A stretch of 64,000 bases of DNA from Astrocystis sublimbata (GCA_022453515.1 JAJNNY010000005.1:1178001-1242000); one strand, 5' to 3'; shown: positions 1 to 13,131, counted from the first letter of the stretch. The notes: generated from the sequence alone by a model not told the origin. Numbers and translations: made by a program.

Positions 1-520
1 AGCGTTTTTGAGTCGCGTCGCCAACAGCGTCGAGTTGTCCTGGGATGTCATTATGACCTCGTATGGCGGCGAGGTGACCTTGACAAAAAAAAGCATTGCC
101 TATCAATACCTGTACCCATACACTAACCGTAAAATAGCACGTTCTTACGCTAAGCATCCAACAATACACATTACTATCGCTTCATATAGAAGGTCATTTC
201 TGAAGATGATTGAGCGAGCTCATGCCCATACGCAGCTTGGCATATTCTCGGGAGATGAAGACCGACCTCTTTGCAGAATATTTGACACTCGCATTTGAGA
301 CCCAGTCAGGATTTTCCTAGAAGACGTACTCAGGTTTCCCAGAACGAGAACGAGGAGAGAAGAGCCAGTTGGAATTGAACATGGTCGCGATCCTCGGCCA
401 ATAGTGACTACTGCGGGAGGTATGTCTCTCACCAAGAGTTCAGTTGATGCCTCAGGGCGAGCTGCTTGGCAGTCGATCATGATGCATCGGGGCTTTATTC
501 GCGATCGTTGCTGCCTTAGA
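1..520. other. 3' flank of RPC53, no gene seen
   Basis: This stretch lies downstream of the RPC53 stop codon on the minus strand. Short open frames exist but none begins with ATG in a good context or resembles a known family. It probably holds the RPC53 3' untranslated region. A neighbouring gene may lie beyond the left edge, but no part of it is recognisable here. Confidence 0.5.
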
Positions 521-2282
521 TTAGGGTGGATTCTCACCTCTAGCGACAGCCATGATATCTTCAATGTCAGGAATCCATTCTTCCTCATCCTCACATGGAA
601 TACCCACCGCGAACTGGCCAAAAATCTGACCCATACCGTAAGCAGACCCTGCACTCTCTTCTGCACTCTCCACATTCTCCTTCTGCTCGATTATCATTGC
701 GGTGGTCAAAAAGTCAGTCTCGATTCCCATGCCGACACTGAGAGTGATACCGCCCCAGTCAAGTTCCACCTTACCAGATTTGCGCACGTTGAGTCTGCCA
801 ATATATCCTCCTTCCGATGGAAGGCCCATGGTCGTGTTTGCGCTTCGACTCGCCTCAACTCCACCCTCGAGCTTGACCCTCGGCTCGTTATCGCTTGATG
901 CAAGGCCGATTGCTTCGGGCTGTTCCTCCAAGCCCTTTGAAGGGTTGACAAGAGGTGGAAGAATAGGTGGAAACTGGAAGAGGAATAACTGATCGTCTTT
1001 TCCTGGGTCCTCGTCTTCTTTGGCATCCTCTCCTTCGGCGGATTCGGTGGGAGTCTTGAAACTAAGAATGCGTAACAAAGCTTCCATGTCCATCACCGAG
1101 TGCATGAATTCTGGATCTTCCGCTATCTTCTTCTTGCGTTTCAACTTCTCGGCGGTGGCAGCCTCATCCGTGTCTGTAGCAAGGCCGTGCTCGTCAACTG
1201 TAGGTTTCTTCCGCATTTCTGGGGAAGAGGGAGCTTTCGGCGCCTCTGGAATATCGGCCATATCGACACCCTCAGTTTCTTCCTCTGTGCCTGGCTCGGC
1301 CTTGACCTTAACCTGGGTTTTTGGAGCCGCGTGCCATATTTCGTTATCATCGTCCATGCCGATGTCGTGAGAATCCGTAGCTGGTGCATCAACAAACAAG
1401 TTTCCTTCGTCGTCCGACGACTGACGATCCTCCGCTTCGAGTTCGGCTTGCGTCTTCACCTTGATCTCGGGATCTTGATGCAAAGTTCGATGCATACCAA
1501 TGGGTAGATTGCCCACCGAGCTCTGGGTGTAGCGGCTTGGCTGATACAAGGGACTTCCGTCCGGAGCGTGGCCATCGGTGAGCCCATTCAGAAGATCAAT
1601 ATTGACTCTTGCTTCATGTTCTCGTCTTGGATGGTAGCGAATGCGGTTTTCAGGATCTTGGCGGAATGCGTTGCGCGTACTGCCTCCTCCAAAGCCAAGA
1701 CCAGATGCCCATCCACCGCGATCCGAGTTATTCTTAACGTTCTCTGTGTATAGTCAGTACATGAGACGGACGATCTCAATGTAGCAAAGGCATACCAGAT
1801 GATATAGCGGAGAAAGGCCCATTTGCTGTGACAGTGCGTCTGACTAGGCCACGAGACGCGGCTCCTCTTCCTCGTCCTCGTCTAGCCCGACGCTCCTCTG
1901 CCCTCAACTCACGCTCCTCGGCCTTGATTTTAGAAGCGAGATCACGATTCCTATCATCTTCCAGGCGTTTACGCTCGGCTTCATCTCTTCGGACGTTTTT
2001 CGGTCTGAAGCGACTGGGGCCTCGTGATTTGGTGTCTGAATTCAGAGGAGTTCGTGAGCCCGTAGGGGTGGATCTCCCACTTGAGATCTCTATTGCGACC
2101 TTGGCTAAGGTCCCAGAGGTAGATGCTCCAACACCGCTGTCATCTTGCGCGCCGTTTGATGTGCTAGTATTGGATTGTAGAGGTGAATCGTTACTTTGTG
2201 ACGAAGCTCCACGGCCTCTGCCACCCCTGCCACCTCTGGTGCCTCTTGCCGAGCCTCCACTTGCACGAGATCCTGGTGGCAT
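521..2282 (-). CDS. RPC53: RNA polymerase III subunit RPC4 (C53)
   Basis: Subunit of nuclear RNA polymerase III; in the family it pairs with C37 and takes part in termination and reinitiation on tRNA and 5S genes. Exons are 2282-1796 and 1743-521, giving about 569 residues. The single 52-nt intron starts GTATGC, has a TACTGAC branch point and ends CACAG, and joining it restores frame. The N-terminal third is RGG-rich and basic (GTRGGRGGRGRG), followed by a charged helical stretch. The middle is acidic. The C-terminal RPC4 signature is visible as GYIGRLNVRKSGKVELDWGG followed by GQIFGQFAVGIPCEDEEEW. The start is the first ATG of the basic exon. The low-complexity N-terminus is usual for fungal members. 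Identity rests on the C-terminal motif. Confidence 0.9.
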
Positions 2283-2817
2283 GCTCTATACCGTTTAGAT
2301 AATAATGAATGTAGTCAGTAAGCTGGGCTGTACGACTGGTTGGTCGGCCTCAATCTTGGATACTTACAGAAATGTGATTCACATGCAAAAGACTAGAGCA
2401 GAAAAGTTTATGGTGGGAGAGCTCCGACGCCTCCTTGCCTAGCTCGCCTAGGTACAGACTCAGAGGGTCAGAGTCACTAGCGAGTAGTACAGACTGTGCT
2501 TGCCGTTGGAATGGTGGGGCACGGCAAGTGGGTCTGGGTACTTAGGTACCTTACCCATCACCTGGCCTGTCTCGCCTGTCTCTGACCGTCGCGGGGCCGG
2601 GGCCGGGGCCGAGTTAACGGTCCCATCCATCATCTATAGAAGGTCCCGACTCTCGTCCCGTCGTCGGCGACCCCCCACAATGTAGGTTTTTTATTATTGA
2701 CGAAATTCGCCTGTGCTTCAGTAGATTTTGTCCTTGGTGTGACCAGGTACTTCTGATTGCGAAGCTGAGTATCATCCGACCTATACGTACAGAGTACACC
2801 GCCTCGTTGATTTCATA
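2283..2817. other. Upstream region of RPC53 / 3' flank of ureD
   Basis: Both neighbours are on the minus strand, so this holds the RPC53 promoter and the ureD 3' end. It contains CCTAGGTAC-type words near 2450-2460 and 2540-2555 and a short GGGGCC repeat near 2593-2610. No gene is seen. Confidence 0.5.
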
Positions 2818-3810
2818 TCATCGAATACACATCAACGCCTGCTCGCCGAACTCGCAAGTTATACTTCCCTCTTGTAGTAGCATAGCACCAATCCAGTTGC
2901 GCCCAGCCTCTACAGTAGCTGCGCCGAATTTCACAATAACGCAACCGCGAACGCTGGCAGCTGACCAGAGGAGGTTAGACTCTCGCTCTTGCGCCAGCCT
3001 TGTTGCTCGCCATCTATCTATGGCTGACTGTGGTACTGCCGCTTCCTTCTGGCGTATTTCTGCGCTTCGAAAGTCCCGAGCGCCTAGTCTTGGTAAAGCA
3101 GAGAATTCGGCGAGGAAGAAATCACCAACTTTTTTCAGCAACGGTCCTCGCAAGAGAAGCGTTCCTATTATGGCATGGCTATACATGGACTCTCTCAGTG
3201 ACTGTAGATGGGACGACCGCTCTTTGCTATCGAGGTTTACCGCATCGCGAATCAGAAGCCGGGACTTGGTAGACGTGGGGGTCTCAGATGCCCATATCTC
3301 ATTGCGCCCTGCCCATTTCGTCAAGCTCCAGTTCTCACCACGAGCCGAGCGACCTTGCGTGACCCAATCCAGCATGCACAGGGACGCTCCAGGGGCGACA
3401 TTGAAAATTTGTTTTTGCTCGTAGACGCTATCTTCGAAAGGTTGGACAGGGTCCGGAAGGAGACAGAGCGCAGCGTTTTCTCCGAGGTTCACCTGTAGTT
3501 TTTGCCTCGTAACACCATGAGCATTGACTGGTTGGAAGACCTTGGTGTGACCCTGGGTTACAATGCTCAGCCTGGCCCCGGGCCGGACCTCGACAGAGAG
3601 GTTGACCTGGTCCCCACCAACGAGGCCGCCTCCGTAAGAAAGTAGAAACACCAGAACGCTCGCTTGGTCCGCTTTAGGCGACGGCGAAATAAGCTTTAGT
3701 GGATACTGGTAGCTCATCTGCTCGAGCGTAGACACCTTATTAGGTAGGAGACCGACAGCAATGCGGCCTTCTCCGGGCGACGATGAGGATTTCGGAAACG
3801 GGGAATCCAT
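2818..3810 (-). CDS. ureD: Urease accessory protein UreD
   Basis: Single-exon gene of 330 residues. UreD (UreH) binds apo-urease with UreF and UreG and helps deliver nickel to the active site in the cytosol, so it supports urea use as a nitrogen source. Family features are visible in order: GEGRIAVGLLPNKVSTLEQMSY near the start, LSYGGGLVGGDQVNLSVEV at about residues 55-75, TQGHTKVFQP, LPDPVQPFEDS, and the MLDWVTQGR segment. The frame stays open 47 codons upstream but without an ATG that improves the match. The ATG at 3810 directly precedes the conserved region and gives a normal length. No urease structural gene or other accessory gene is nearby, as is usual for dispersed fungal urease genes. 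Confidence 0.9.
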   Translation of the reverse strand: MDSPFPKSSSSPGEGRIAVGLLPNKVSTLEQMSYQYPLKLISPSPKADQASVLVFLLSYGGGLVGGDQVNLSVEVRPGARLSIVTQGHTKVFQPVNAHGVTRQKLQVNLGENAALCLLPDPVQPFEDSVYEQKQIFNVAPGASLCMLDWVTQGRSARGENWSLTKWAGRNEIWASETPTSTKSRLLIRDAVNLDSKERSSHLQSLRESMYSHAIIGTLLLRGPLLKKVGDFFLAEFSALPRLGARDFRSAEIRQKEAAVPQSAIDRWRATRLAQERESNLLWSAASVRGCVIVKFGAATVEAGRNWIGAMLLQEGSITCEFGEQALMCIR

Positions 3811-4550
3811 GATGATGACCTCGGGACAGCCTTTACTGGGATGATACGGTCCAACAGCCTGATGATGCCATTCTTGCGGCATCCAGTTAGTGTGTGAGTT
3901 GGTGAGGTACAGTAAGAAACGGATTACCAAGCTGGTGGGTGCAGTATACAATACTCACGATCCCCTCAAAATTGGGATGGGCATCTAGTACCTGGGTAGG
4001 TAAGTAGTAGGTAGGAATTATGTAGGCATCCAAGAACTTCCAAGTTGCAGATGCAGGTGGAACCTGACAGACACACTGAGAGCTAATTACAGTACAATGA
4101 TAGCTGCAGTACAAGCCTCAAGGTAACCTTGAAGTTCCCCCTACAACGCCTTCGTAGGCACGTACCTACATATGTACACAGGCCAGCAGGCACCAGGGCA
4201 AGCTGGCAGCGGCCCCTAATCCACCCAAGAGTGCCAAGCACGGTGGGGATTGATGGAAGCAGCAGGAGGTACATACGCTTAAGTACCTACCTCCTACTTA
4301 TACGTTACGCGTTAATCTGTTTAGAATCCTCCCCACCACCAAATCAGCGACCAGCTCGGGAGCGCGCTTGCTATCACCGCCCGTCGCATTCGTTCCCACG
4401 CATTTTCCCATAAGTGCAGAAGTGCAAACCACCACCCGCACCACCGCACCACCATCAACCCACCCACCCTCCCAACCATCCACAGCCCGCCACGACTCTC
4501 TCGCCGTCGCTCTTTGGCCAGAATGACCGAGTCGCACTAATTCAAACCAC
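3811..4550. promoter_or_regulatory. Shared divergent upstream region, ureD / SCC3
   Basis: 740 bp separate the ureD start (minus) from the SCC3 start (plus), so both promoters must lie here. The DNA has several TACCTA/AGGTAG words between 3990 and 4300 and a CCACC/CCCACCC pyrimidine-rich tract just before SCC3. No TATA box is convincing. This is inference from gene orientation only. Confidence 0.4.
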
Positions 4551-7500
4551 ATGCTGCCATCCCGTCTGCCCCTCATGGAGACCTCCGATAACAACGCGAG
4601 CTCGTCGCCCGCGCCACGCCGTTCTGGACGCGCCAGAGCTGCTCCCCAGAAATTCAGCCCGGAGCCACGACCCTCCCAGAACGATCTCGCTGTCTCGTCG
4701 AAGCGCAAACGCGACCAGGACGCTGATGATGAGAACGATGATGAGAACGCCCACAACGATAACGAGGATGAGAATGATACGCCCGCTGCCACTGACGAAG
4801 AGGTGCCGACTGATGATGAACACGACGACGCCGATGACGACGCCGACGCAGCCGACGAGCCTCCTCGTCGACCGAAGAAGTCGAGCCATAAGTCCCGCTC
4901 CAGGAAACCAGCGGCGAAGCGCGCCAAGGTGAATGGCACCGGGCCGCCGTCCACTCCTGGGCCCCTTGGTGTACCCGCCGTGAGGCTGCCGAACAGAGCC
5001 AAGAAAACCACCAAGGTCGCCCCGGCCAGTCTTGCACGACGCGATGACAATGATCTTTACAGTGAGAACGCAGATCCCGCGCTGGCACGTAGCCCTCCAC
5101 CCCATGTCGCTGACTCTTTCGTAGCTGAGGTTTTCGGGTCTGGCCACAGATCAGATGACGTCGCGACATACTGGTTCCACCGCTACGAAGAAGACGATGC
5201 GAAAGCTTTGACCGAGCTGATCAACTGTGTTCTTCTTGCCGCTGGCTGCGACCAGCAAGTTACCGAAGACGATATCCGCGACCCCGAGAATTCTGCAAAC
5301 AGATTGACAGAGCTCGAGGAGGCGTACGAGCAGGTATGGAAGTTGCCTGTTTCCACAGTCTTCGGTATACCCATGCTCACCTTGTTTCATAGACCAATAT
5401 TTCTGATTATCCACTCATCTCGAGAACGAAAAGTAGCAAGAACTTCCGCGACCTGCTGGTCAATTTCTTCGACTCTCTAATCAAGGTACTTCATACGACC
5501 AATATAATATACAGCGACGAGGAACTAGTAGACAATATACAACAATGGGTCGGAATCATGTCATCCTCGGCACTCCGCCCTTTCAGACATACTGCGACAA
5601 CTGTGGCCCTATCCATGCTCACGGGCCTGATAGGCGTCATGAAACAACTCGACACCTTGATCACAAGCTCCAACCAGTCCTTGCAAGCAGAGCTCAATCG
5701 TCGCGGAAAAGGAAAAGAATACCTCAAAAGCATCCAGGGCGACCTGCAGACCTTCCAGGAACAACGCGAACTTATCGACGCTAAAGCGAATAATATTTTC
5801 GACATTGTCTTTGTGCAACGCTACCGGGACATTGATCCCAAGATCCGGGCAGAATGTATTGAAGCTCTTGGAACTTGGGTATGCGACTTGCCAACCGTGT
5901 ATATGGCTCCGGAATATTTGCGATACCTGGGATGGTTGCTTTCCGATGTCAACGTCACTACACGTCTAGAAGTCTTGAAGCAGCTTGCTAAAATTCTGAA
6001 GCGGGATGCGGAGAAACTGGCCCATTTCATCGACCGATTCCGCCCGCGCCTTGTCGAGATGGCCACCCGTGATGCCGAGGTCTCTGTGCGTGTGTCTGCA
6101 ATTGCAGTTGTTGACATCCTGCGTAGCTCAGGCATGCTAGAGCCCGAAGAGGTTGACTCTGTCAGCAAATTGATTTTCGACTCGGAAATTCGGATCCGCA
6201 AAGCCGCCGTAGGGTTCTTCTCCGAGTTGGTGCAAGAGTTCATCGACAACAAAATCGACGAGATTGGCGGAAATGATGTACTAGACGAGCTATTCGGAGA
6301 TCAAGAAGAGGACGACTACGATTCGGTAAGAAAAGACTGGGTTAGTATCAAGGCATTGGCAGAAACCTTGGCTGTATATGACCTCCAACTCGATGATGGC
6401 CAAGATAAAATCAGACATGGGCTGGATGTGGCTGCAGACGTGATCAATGCGACTATACCGGAGAGCCGAGTTTCTTTAGCGGTGCAAGCCCTATATGAAA
6501 AGATGCCAGAGATCTCCAATTGGCAAGTCATCGCTGGTTATTTGTTATTCGATCATACTACCAGCACCAAATCTCGATCATCGAAGAGTCATTCGACAGA
6601 GGTTGCGATGAAGAAAGCAGTAGCCCCAGAGCCACAAGAAGAATCTATTTTGCTAGAAGTTCTCGCAACTGCTGTCAAGGAACACCTCGCGCCATCGACC
6701 GATCACGATAGAGCCAAGCGACGGCATCACAGACTTGACCATGAAGCGCAAGAAGATGCTGGGTTGCAGCTCGCTGAGTTCATACCTCGACTGTTGAACA
6801 AATACGGTTCCGACTCAGCTATGGCCGCTACCGTCCTTCGATTGGAACATTTCCTGGACCTGGAAGTTTTCCAACAGCTTCGGCAAGATTCATCGACGTA
6901 CAGCCAGTTGCTTGATGAAATAGCTACCCAATTTAGTCGACATGTTGATCAAGGCCTCTTGAACGAAGCAGTCACATCCTTCCTCCATGCACGTCAGCAC
7001 TATGAGCTGGAGGAGTTGGTGGACGCTAAAATGGCGGGACTATGGGAAGATTCAATCAATTCCTTGCGAAGTCTGGACAAGATCTGCGAGCTATCCCTCC
7101 GAGGCAATCTTGATAGAGCAACGTTGACAAACCTGAGCCAGACTTTGATGAAAGTGAGCAAGTTGGTCACAGTTTCAGACTGCATCGATGTGCTGGAGGC
7201 TCCGGGGACATCCATCGACTCAGAACAACCGCCCATCAAGATATTAGTGGGGATTGTTGCCCGGGGACGTCTCACAGAATCAGATGACGAACTTGATGAT
7301 CCCGAAGACGAAATAGTGGCTTTCGCGATCAAATCTTGTTTGTTCTTTTTCATGTGGAAGATACAACGGCTACGGCAGTTGATCGAAAACGACGAAGAGA
7401 TACCCAATGACGACCTGGACAAATTTGTTGTCTTGCGCAAAGACCTGATCAACAATATAATACAAACATTCTCATCACGCGGCTTCAACGACGATCTTCG

Positions 7501-8260
7501 CTTATATGCAGTTGGGATTGCTTGCGACATCACTCAATTGTTCATCTTCCTAAGACCACTTATCGATGGACCACAAGCACCCAAATATAGAAAGTTAGGC
7601 CCACTCTTGGAAGATATGCCTGCGGGCTTGATCACACAGGAGATCATCCCAATACTTGATGCTGCGGAGAGGGCATATGCCAAGCGCATAAAGAAGACAC
7701 TCAACGACCCAGCAGAGGAGGAGGAACTACTCGATGATGACCTGCCACCAGAGGACGATGAAGAGGAGGAGTTGACAGAACAAGAACGTTTTGCTGCCGA
7801 GTTAAAAGCGGAGAAGATTCTATGTGAGCTTGCCGCAAAGCTTGTCATGTCCGTTTTGGCTAAGACAATTGATCACACTGGGTCCGATGCTGGCAAACTC
7901 CGAAAGCGATTGATTCGGAATAAGAACAAGCTCGGAACGAACTTTAAAGAGGTCGTCGCATACCTTGATGAAGACTACCTTCGCGAGTTGCAGGGCGGGA
8001 GGAAGAAGAGTGCACCTAAGGGCAAAGGAAAAGAAGCCGCGAAGAAGCCGGTACTCAGCACCGAAATTGTCGTGGACGATGACGATGATGATGACGAGGA
8101 CGACGAGGAAAACCCGTTCAGAGAAATGGAACCGGAGGAAGGCACAGTTGAAGATCTAAGAAGCCGCGAGTTGATAGATGACCCCATTGAGGATGACGAG
8201 GAAGAGGAGCAGCCTGCGAACAACCAGGTTCCAGAAGACGATGAGGTGATTGGCGATTAA
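4551..8260 (+). CDS. SCC3: Cohesin subunit Scc3 (SA/STAG family)
   Basis: HEAT-repeat subunit of cohesin that binds the Scc1 kleisin and DNA in the nucleus and is needed for sister-chromatid cohesion. Exons are 4551-5333 and 5393-8260, about 1216 residues. The 59-nt intron begins GTATGG and ends TTTCATAG, and the join is in phase 0. Residues 1-170 are acidic and basic low complexity. The stromalin region starts near residue 185 (FVAEVFGSGH). The stromalin conservative domain is near residues 396-480 (FDIVFVQRYRDIDPKIRAEC, then YLRYLGWLLSDVN). The last 120 residues form a strongly acidic tail. An in-frame ATG at 4575 is an equally possible start; neither has an ideal context. Length is typical for filamentous fungi. 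Confidence 0.93.
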
Positions 8261-8871
8261 AGCGCTTCTTGTATTGCTACTTTTCATTTACGTTATGGCC
8301 GACAAGCAATGGGGACGAGGAAACCCGTCTTATGGTATTATCAAATCTCTTTGCAAAGGAGGATGGGGTTTCACGAAAATCCGGGTTGGCGTGATTAGAG
8401 GAGAGTTTTCCTCAATTTCAATGCATACTATTTATTTCCCCTTTCGAAGCAGGCAAATACCCCGTCCGATTGGCTACGATTCCCACAACTTCAAGACGTG
8501 GCGGGATGGCATGTAAATATATTGCCTATATAGGTAAACTGATAGGCTTTTAGAAACTTGAGGTGCAATTCAGGGATTTCCACCGAACCTCCTATGCCGG
8601 CAATGTCTACATACTTCCCACTAGGGGGAACTGCTGATACAATATTGCGAGCAAGTATGGAGGTACCTAGGTACTCTATTAATATTTCATTTTGAACCAG
8701 CGAGTCATTGCCTTGGGTCCTTTACAGCAAGATTCTACCACCAACCTGCTGTTTGCCGCCCCAAGTGACGACGCCAGATGTTCAGTTAGCAGGCAAAACG
8801 TACCCTTACATGCCCGGAAAAGGCAGGGAAGGCTTGTTAGGACCATTGCAGCGAACAGCATAGACAATTAA
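8261..8871. other. Convergent 3' flanks, SCC3 / POT1
   Basis: Both flanking genes end here. It should carry their 3' untranslated regions. AGGTACCTAGGTAC occurs near 8662. No further gene is seen. Confidence 0.5.
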
Positions 8872-11147
8872 TTACTTAGAGATCTTGGTCCCAAAGAGTC
8901 CGAATACTCTCATCCATCGGTGACCTTCCTCCGCGTTCGTCAGACGTGGATCGGGTTCCCGCACGCGCACACCGTACTGGCGGATGCAGCAAGCAAAGGG
9001 TTTATTTGAGACTTCGATCCCACTATGGTTTTTGTTAATGGCACCGCTGAGCCCTTGGCGCAAGTTCTCGATATTGCCACTCATCGGCGAACTTGGTGGC
9101 GGCTGGTTGGCTGCTAGGCGTCGCCGGCTTGTGAGCTCGCGTTGTTGCTCTTGCCGCTTCACCTCTTCGAGATTGCCCCAGAGTTTGAACAGCTGCTCTC
9201 GAAGATCGCTGAGGGCATCTGGGTCTTGGCGGAGACTGGTTCGATGTCAGTACAAATCGCAGGATGGAGATATGATGTTAGAGATATCTGCACTTGGTCG
9301 TCTGTCGCGACCAGATGCTTGGTTTGGATAGACACACGAAAGGGAGGAGATCGGTCAAATGCCGACTTACTCGTTGGCGTCCATGCCGGTCAACATCTGC
9401 GCCGCATTGTTGTCGACCACTGCCCAGAGTCTTTCTTTCTCCTTAGATTGGGGGTCGCCATTCTCGAGTTGCAGCGCAAACCGCCATTCCCAGATAGCCT
9501 CCCCCGATTGCTGAGCTAGCGAGAGGCCGTCCTCATCCTCGTCGTCGTCGAGGAGCTCTGAACTGGACTCGCCATCGTAGTCGGAAAGTACGTCGAATTC
9601 GGTGCTTTTACGCCACGTCGCGAAGTCCTCAAGTTGCCGTGGACGAAAATCAACAACGCGTACGTTAGTGCGATAATTTGCGCATACAAAAGGGAGTATC
9701 AGCGTCACTTCTGTGCCATCTAGTGTGGTTTTCCAGGGCACTGTTTCGAGGACAGAGGGCAAGGGAGTAAGTGGTTGCTCCTGACTTTCGCATTTGACTA
9801 CATCATGATCAGTGGAGTTCACTATGGAGTAAGCAGATAACCCACCAAGGTCATTCAAACCAAGTCTCTCCTCCGCCCGCTTATCATACTCTTCCTTATT
9901 TTTTCTCGCCTTCTCTCGCTCTTCATGCCGCCGCATTTTCGAGTTCATTTTTATCTTCGGTTCGTCACTTTTCTCGGCCTTGCGTTTCGCACCAGCAACA
10001 ACTCCACTCTCGTTTGTGAAAGATTTCATCTGTTGTTTCTTCAGCTTCTCGTAGTCGGCCTTGCGTCGAATGGCATCCTTGAGTCGTGGCTCACACCCCT
10101 TTCTGTCGTCCGTTCGTAAAATGTCAAGCTGCCGACGGTTGTTGAATTCATTATCCTCATGTAGCACGCCCTCCAGGTTGAGGCCGTTGTTCCCTAATTT
10201 TATGTGTAGATTGCGAAGCCGTATCCATTGATCCATTTCTACTTCCGAGTTGACGAGAGAGGCATGTGGCTCAAAACAGGTAATCTGCATTGAACGCTTA
10301 CCAAAAGGCCCGGCCCATTTGTTCGCGACATGCCTGTCGGTGTCGACTACACTAGTGGGATCACCCAGCTGCCTCGCACCATCCCACGAGAACTTGTGAA
10401 AGCTGTCATTTTCGGTGTAGTCCGAAACCCATAAGGTGGTCTTGCCCACTTCATCAAACGGTGCTTTCACAACATTCACAATGATATCGCAGAAAGTGCC
10501 ATTTGCAGCATTTTGCAAGGTACAGAACTTTTCTTTAGTGTGGCGGGACCGATCGACCCTACACTGGTATTCGGCCTCGTCCGGGACACAATGCTTATCG
10601 ATGTGATGATAAAGCCACGAAACATAGCCGTGCTCTTTCTCGCCAAGTTGTCTATTACTGGAAGAAGGCTGAAGAGCCCTTGCGGCAGAGGATGGTGGTT
10701 TGGGTATTTCCGAACCCGAGTAGATGTGAATGGATGTCGTTTTGCTTGTGAGCAACGATATACTTTCACGGTATGACTGGACCTTGGCGGATTTTATCAC
10801 TAGAACGTCTCCGGCCGTAGGCTCTGGCATGTCTTGGAGCTGACGGAATATGCTCAAGGTAATGCCAGTTTGGCCGTCAAACTCTATCGACTTATCGTAA
10901 ATGGTGATGGTGCATTTGTAATCTTTTTTTTTTTTGGTCAGGCCTACTTGACAGATCAGGATGGGTACGACTCACCTGATCCATTTGTGGGAATAGGCAC
11001 TCGGTAGTCTTTAACCAGGCCTACGACATCGACGGGCTTCCCTACTGGCACTTTGCCCTCTAGAATGGCATCGATGTACGTGTATGTGGATGGCAATGGC
11101 AGGTCCGGCCTGCGACTTGCAAATCTCGTCGAGCTGGAGGGGGCCAT
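8872..11147 (-). CDS. POT1: Telomere end-binding protein Pot1
   Basis: Shelterin-type protein that binds single-stranded telomeric DNA through OB folds and protects chromosome ends. Exons are 11147-10976, 10922-9371 and 9235-8872, about 695 residues, all joins in frame. Exon 1 starts the first OB fold (KPVDVVGLVKDYRVPIPTNG), which continues after the join as DYKCTITIYDKS and then GDVLVIKSAKVQSY. The middle has a second binding region with CTLQNAANGTFCDIIVNVV, then a lysine-rich linker. The last exon ends the protein with KPFACCIRQYGVRVREPDP. The stop appearing to follow exon 2 is only the donor (GA/GTAAGT). Intron 1 has an unusual acceptor: twelve A residues directly before the final G. Confidence 0.9.
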
Positions 11148-13131
11148 ATCAGCATCGAACTTACGACAATATGATGTTAAATTCCGAGCTTAGCGGCGTG
11201 CTCTTTGCTTGGTGAACATTGCTTGAACTGTTTGTACGATGTGGGAGGTGGAGCGGTGCGATGGGAGGTACTTGACGCGCTTTGGACGCGTTTCAACCCT
11301 CAATGCGATACCTCGTAGCGACCAGATACCTCTAGGTGAGAGGTAGGTAGCTGAGGTACATATAGATACCTACTTAAGTACATATCTAGATGGGTGGGCG
11401 CGACTAGGGATTGTCTGGGCATGCTGGGTTCGCTGGCCTGCTGGGTACCTAGGTAGGTACTGCTTGACAGCCCTACACTCCAAAAGCAGCCCTGGAGCGC
11501 TATCACATGATAAATGCCATTGCCAGGCTCTGAATGACCTGCGAACCATCAGTGTCCCTCTCCAGCTCCTGTCAAGGTTCCCCTCCATTGCGGACTGTGT
11601 ACACAGGCGTGTACACTGGCACCTGGCCGCGCACCAGGAAAGAATGCTCCCGACGTTACAAGTAACACATTTACGACATATAATAATATATTTTGGGGCA
11701 AGCAACGGACTCTGATACTCTGGAGACTGGCAGTGACTGGGCCACAAATCTTAGTTTGTGCGATCATTGATTGCATGGGACCAACAAACAAAATAGATAT
11801 AGGTACCAATACGTACCTAGGTTAGTGTGGAACCACCTCGCCGGCTTCACATCTTGAAAGCGTACATGCAATGCAAACACTGACTTCAATTAAGAGAGGA
11901 AATATCGAGTCAAGGTGAATAGATGAATCCGAGACTTGCCGGTAGCATGCTGAAGAAGCAAGCATTCTGCTCTCAGATGTCGAACAGAAACCGAACATTC
12001 ATACTGTTTCCAGTCTTCTGCGGATTCCAAGGTTGTTTTCGGCGCAGCCCTCTCGGCCCGCACCCAGGCATCCAATGCCGGGTAGGTACTCCCAGAGACC
12101 CCCCTCCTCCCTATTGCAGCAATTTCCCTTTCTCCAGAGTTCGGGCGCGCTAGACAGCGCTACGGTGGGTCTCATGAATACCTACCTAAGGTACCTAGGT
12201 AACATCCATTGAATGCATCTACTGCCCAGGTGTACCTACCTCCTAGGCATGTACTTGTTGATTCATCATAGTTAAACTTCAGTATAGTATTAGAAACTCA
12301 GAAAGATAGGACAACATGGAATCTAGCAAACAGGAATATATATCAATTCAATATGAATACTCGACTAAATAACCGCAAGTGATAATTAGAGTTTAACATA
12401 CTAAGGTAGGAACCTCAGTAGCCAAATCGGGCTGCACTTGATAGAGTACTAGTACCTGTTAAACACCTGCCCTAGTACATGTCTCCTATTCTCTTACCTC
12501 CCTACATGTAGGTAGGTAGATAAGGCGTCCCTACAAAGCGAGTAAGGCAAGGGCGGCAGAGGATACGGTAGATACTGTGCTGTGCAACTTAGTTGTTCAA
12601 AGGTCAGAGTTTTCTTCAAGGAGAGGGACTTTCTTCTCTCGCCTTCTCTGTTGAACCAAGTGAGACTCTTACCTGACAACGTCACCCCCTGCATCTCAAG
12701 GTGGCACTCATCTGCTGTGTGCAAGGCAAGACCCAACAAAGTGAAGTCCCATCGATACAGCGACACACAGTGACACCCGTGGACAGCAACACAGCGATAC
12801 AGCGATACAGCGATACAGCGCAGCGACGGCCTTAGGGGGTACCTGCCTACATGTAGGTAGCCGATCTAGCCTATCCAGGTAGCCTATGTACACTCCCACC
12901 TAGATACCTTGAGTAGGTACCTAGTAGCAGCCTAGGGGCACCTACCTTGCCTCACACTAGCACCCATCCTTGGCGGCACTTGGATTCGGGGTCGTCAAAA
13001 CAAATCACCCCGCCCTGCGATTCACCACCTCCCTTCCAGTTCTCTCCTCTCCACCACCAAGAACATTTTGTTCCCAAGGTCACCACCACCACACGCACCG
13101 CACCGTACCGCACCACGCCCCAGCCGCCACC
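11148..13131. other. Divergent 2-kb region between POT1 and importin alpha
   Basis: Promoters of both flanking genes must lie here. The DNA is rich in TACCTA, CCTAGG and GGTACC words (11330-11460, 12175-12250, 12835-12950). The last 180 bases are a CA/CCACC-rich leader for importin alpha. A modestly AT-rich patch spans about 12270-12400. No gene is seen on either strand. Confidence 0.45.
12791..12820. repeat. Short tandem repeat, 8-nt unit (ACAGCGAT)
   Basis: Unit ACAGCGAT occurs about three and a half times head to tail, upstream of the importin alpha leader. It is probably replication slippage and could be polymorphic. Confidence 0.8.

Noticed and set aside
8..298. 96-codon plus-strand frame at the left edge
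   Set aside because: It starts with TTG, has no family resemblance and no splice context; could be chance.
12270..12405. Second MITE-like AT-rich patch with GTTAAACTT/GTTAAACTC ends
   Set aside because: Only about eight bases of inverted match and weak composition contrast.
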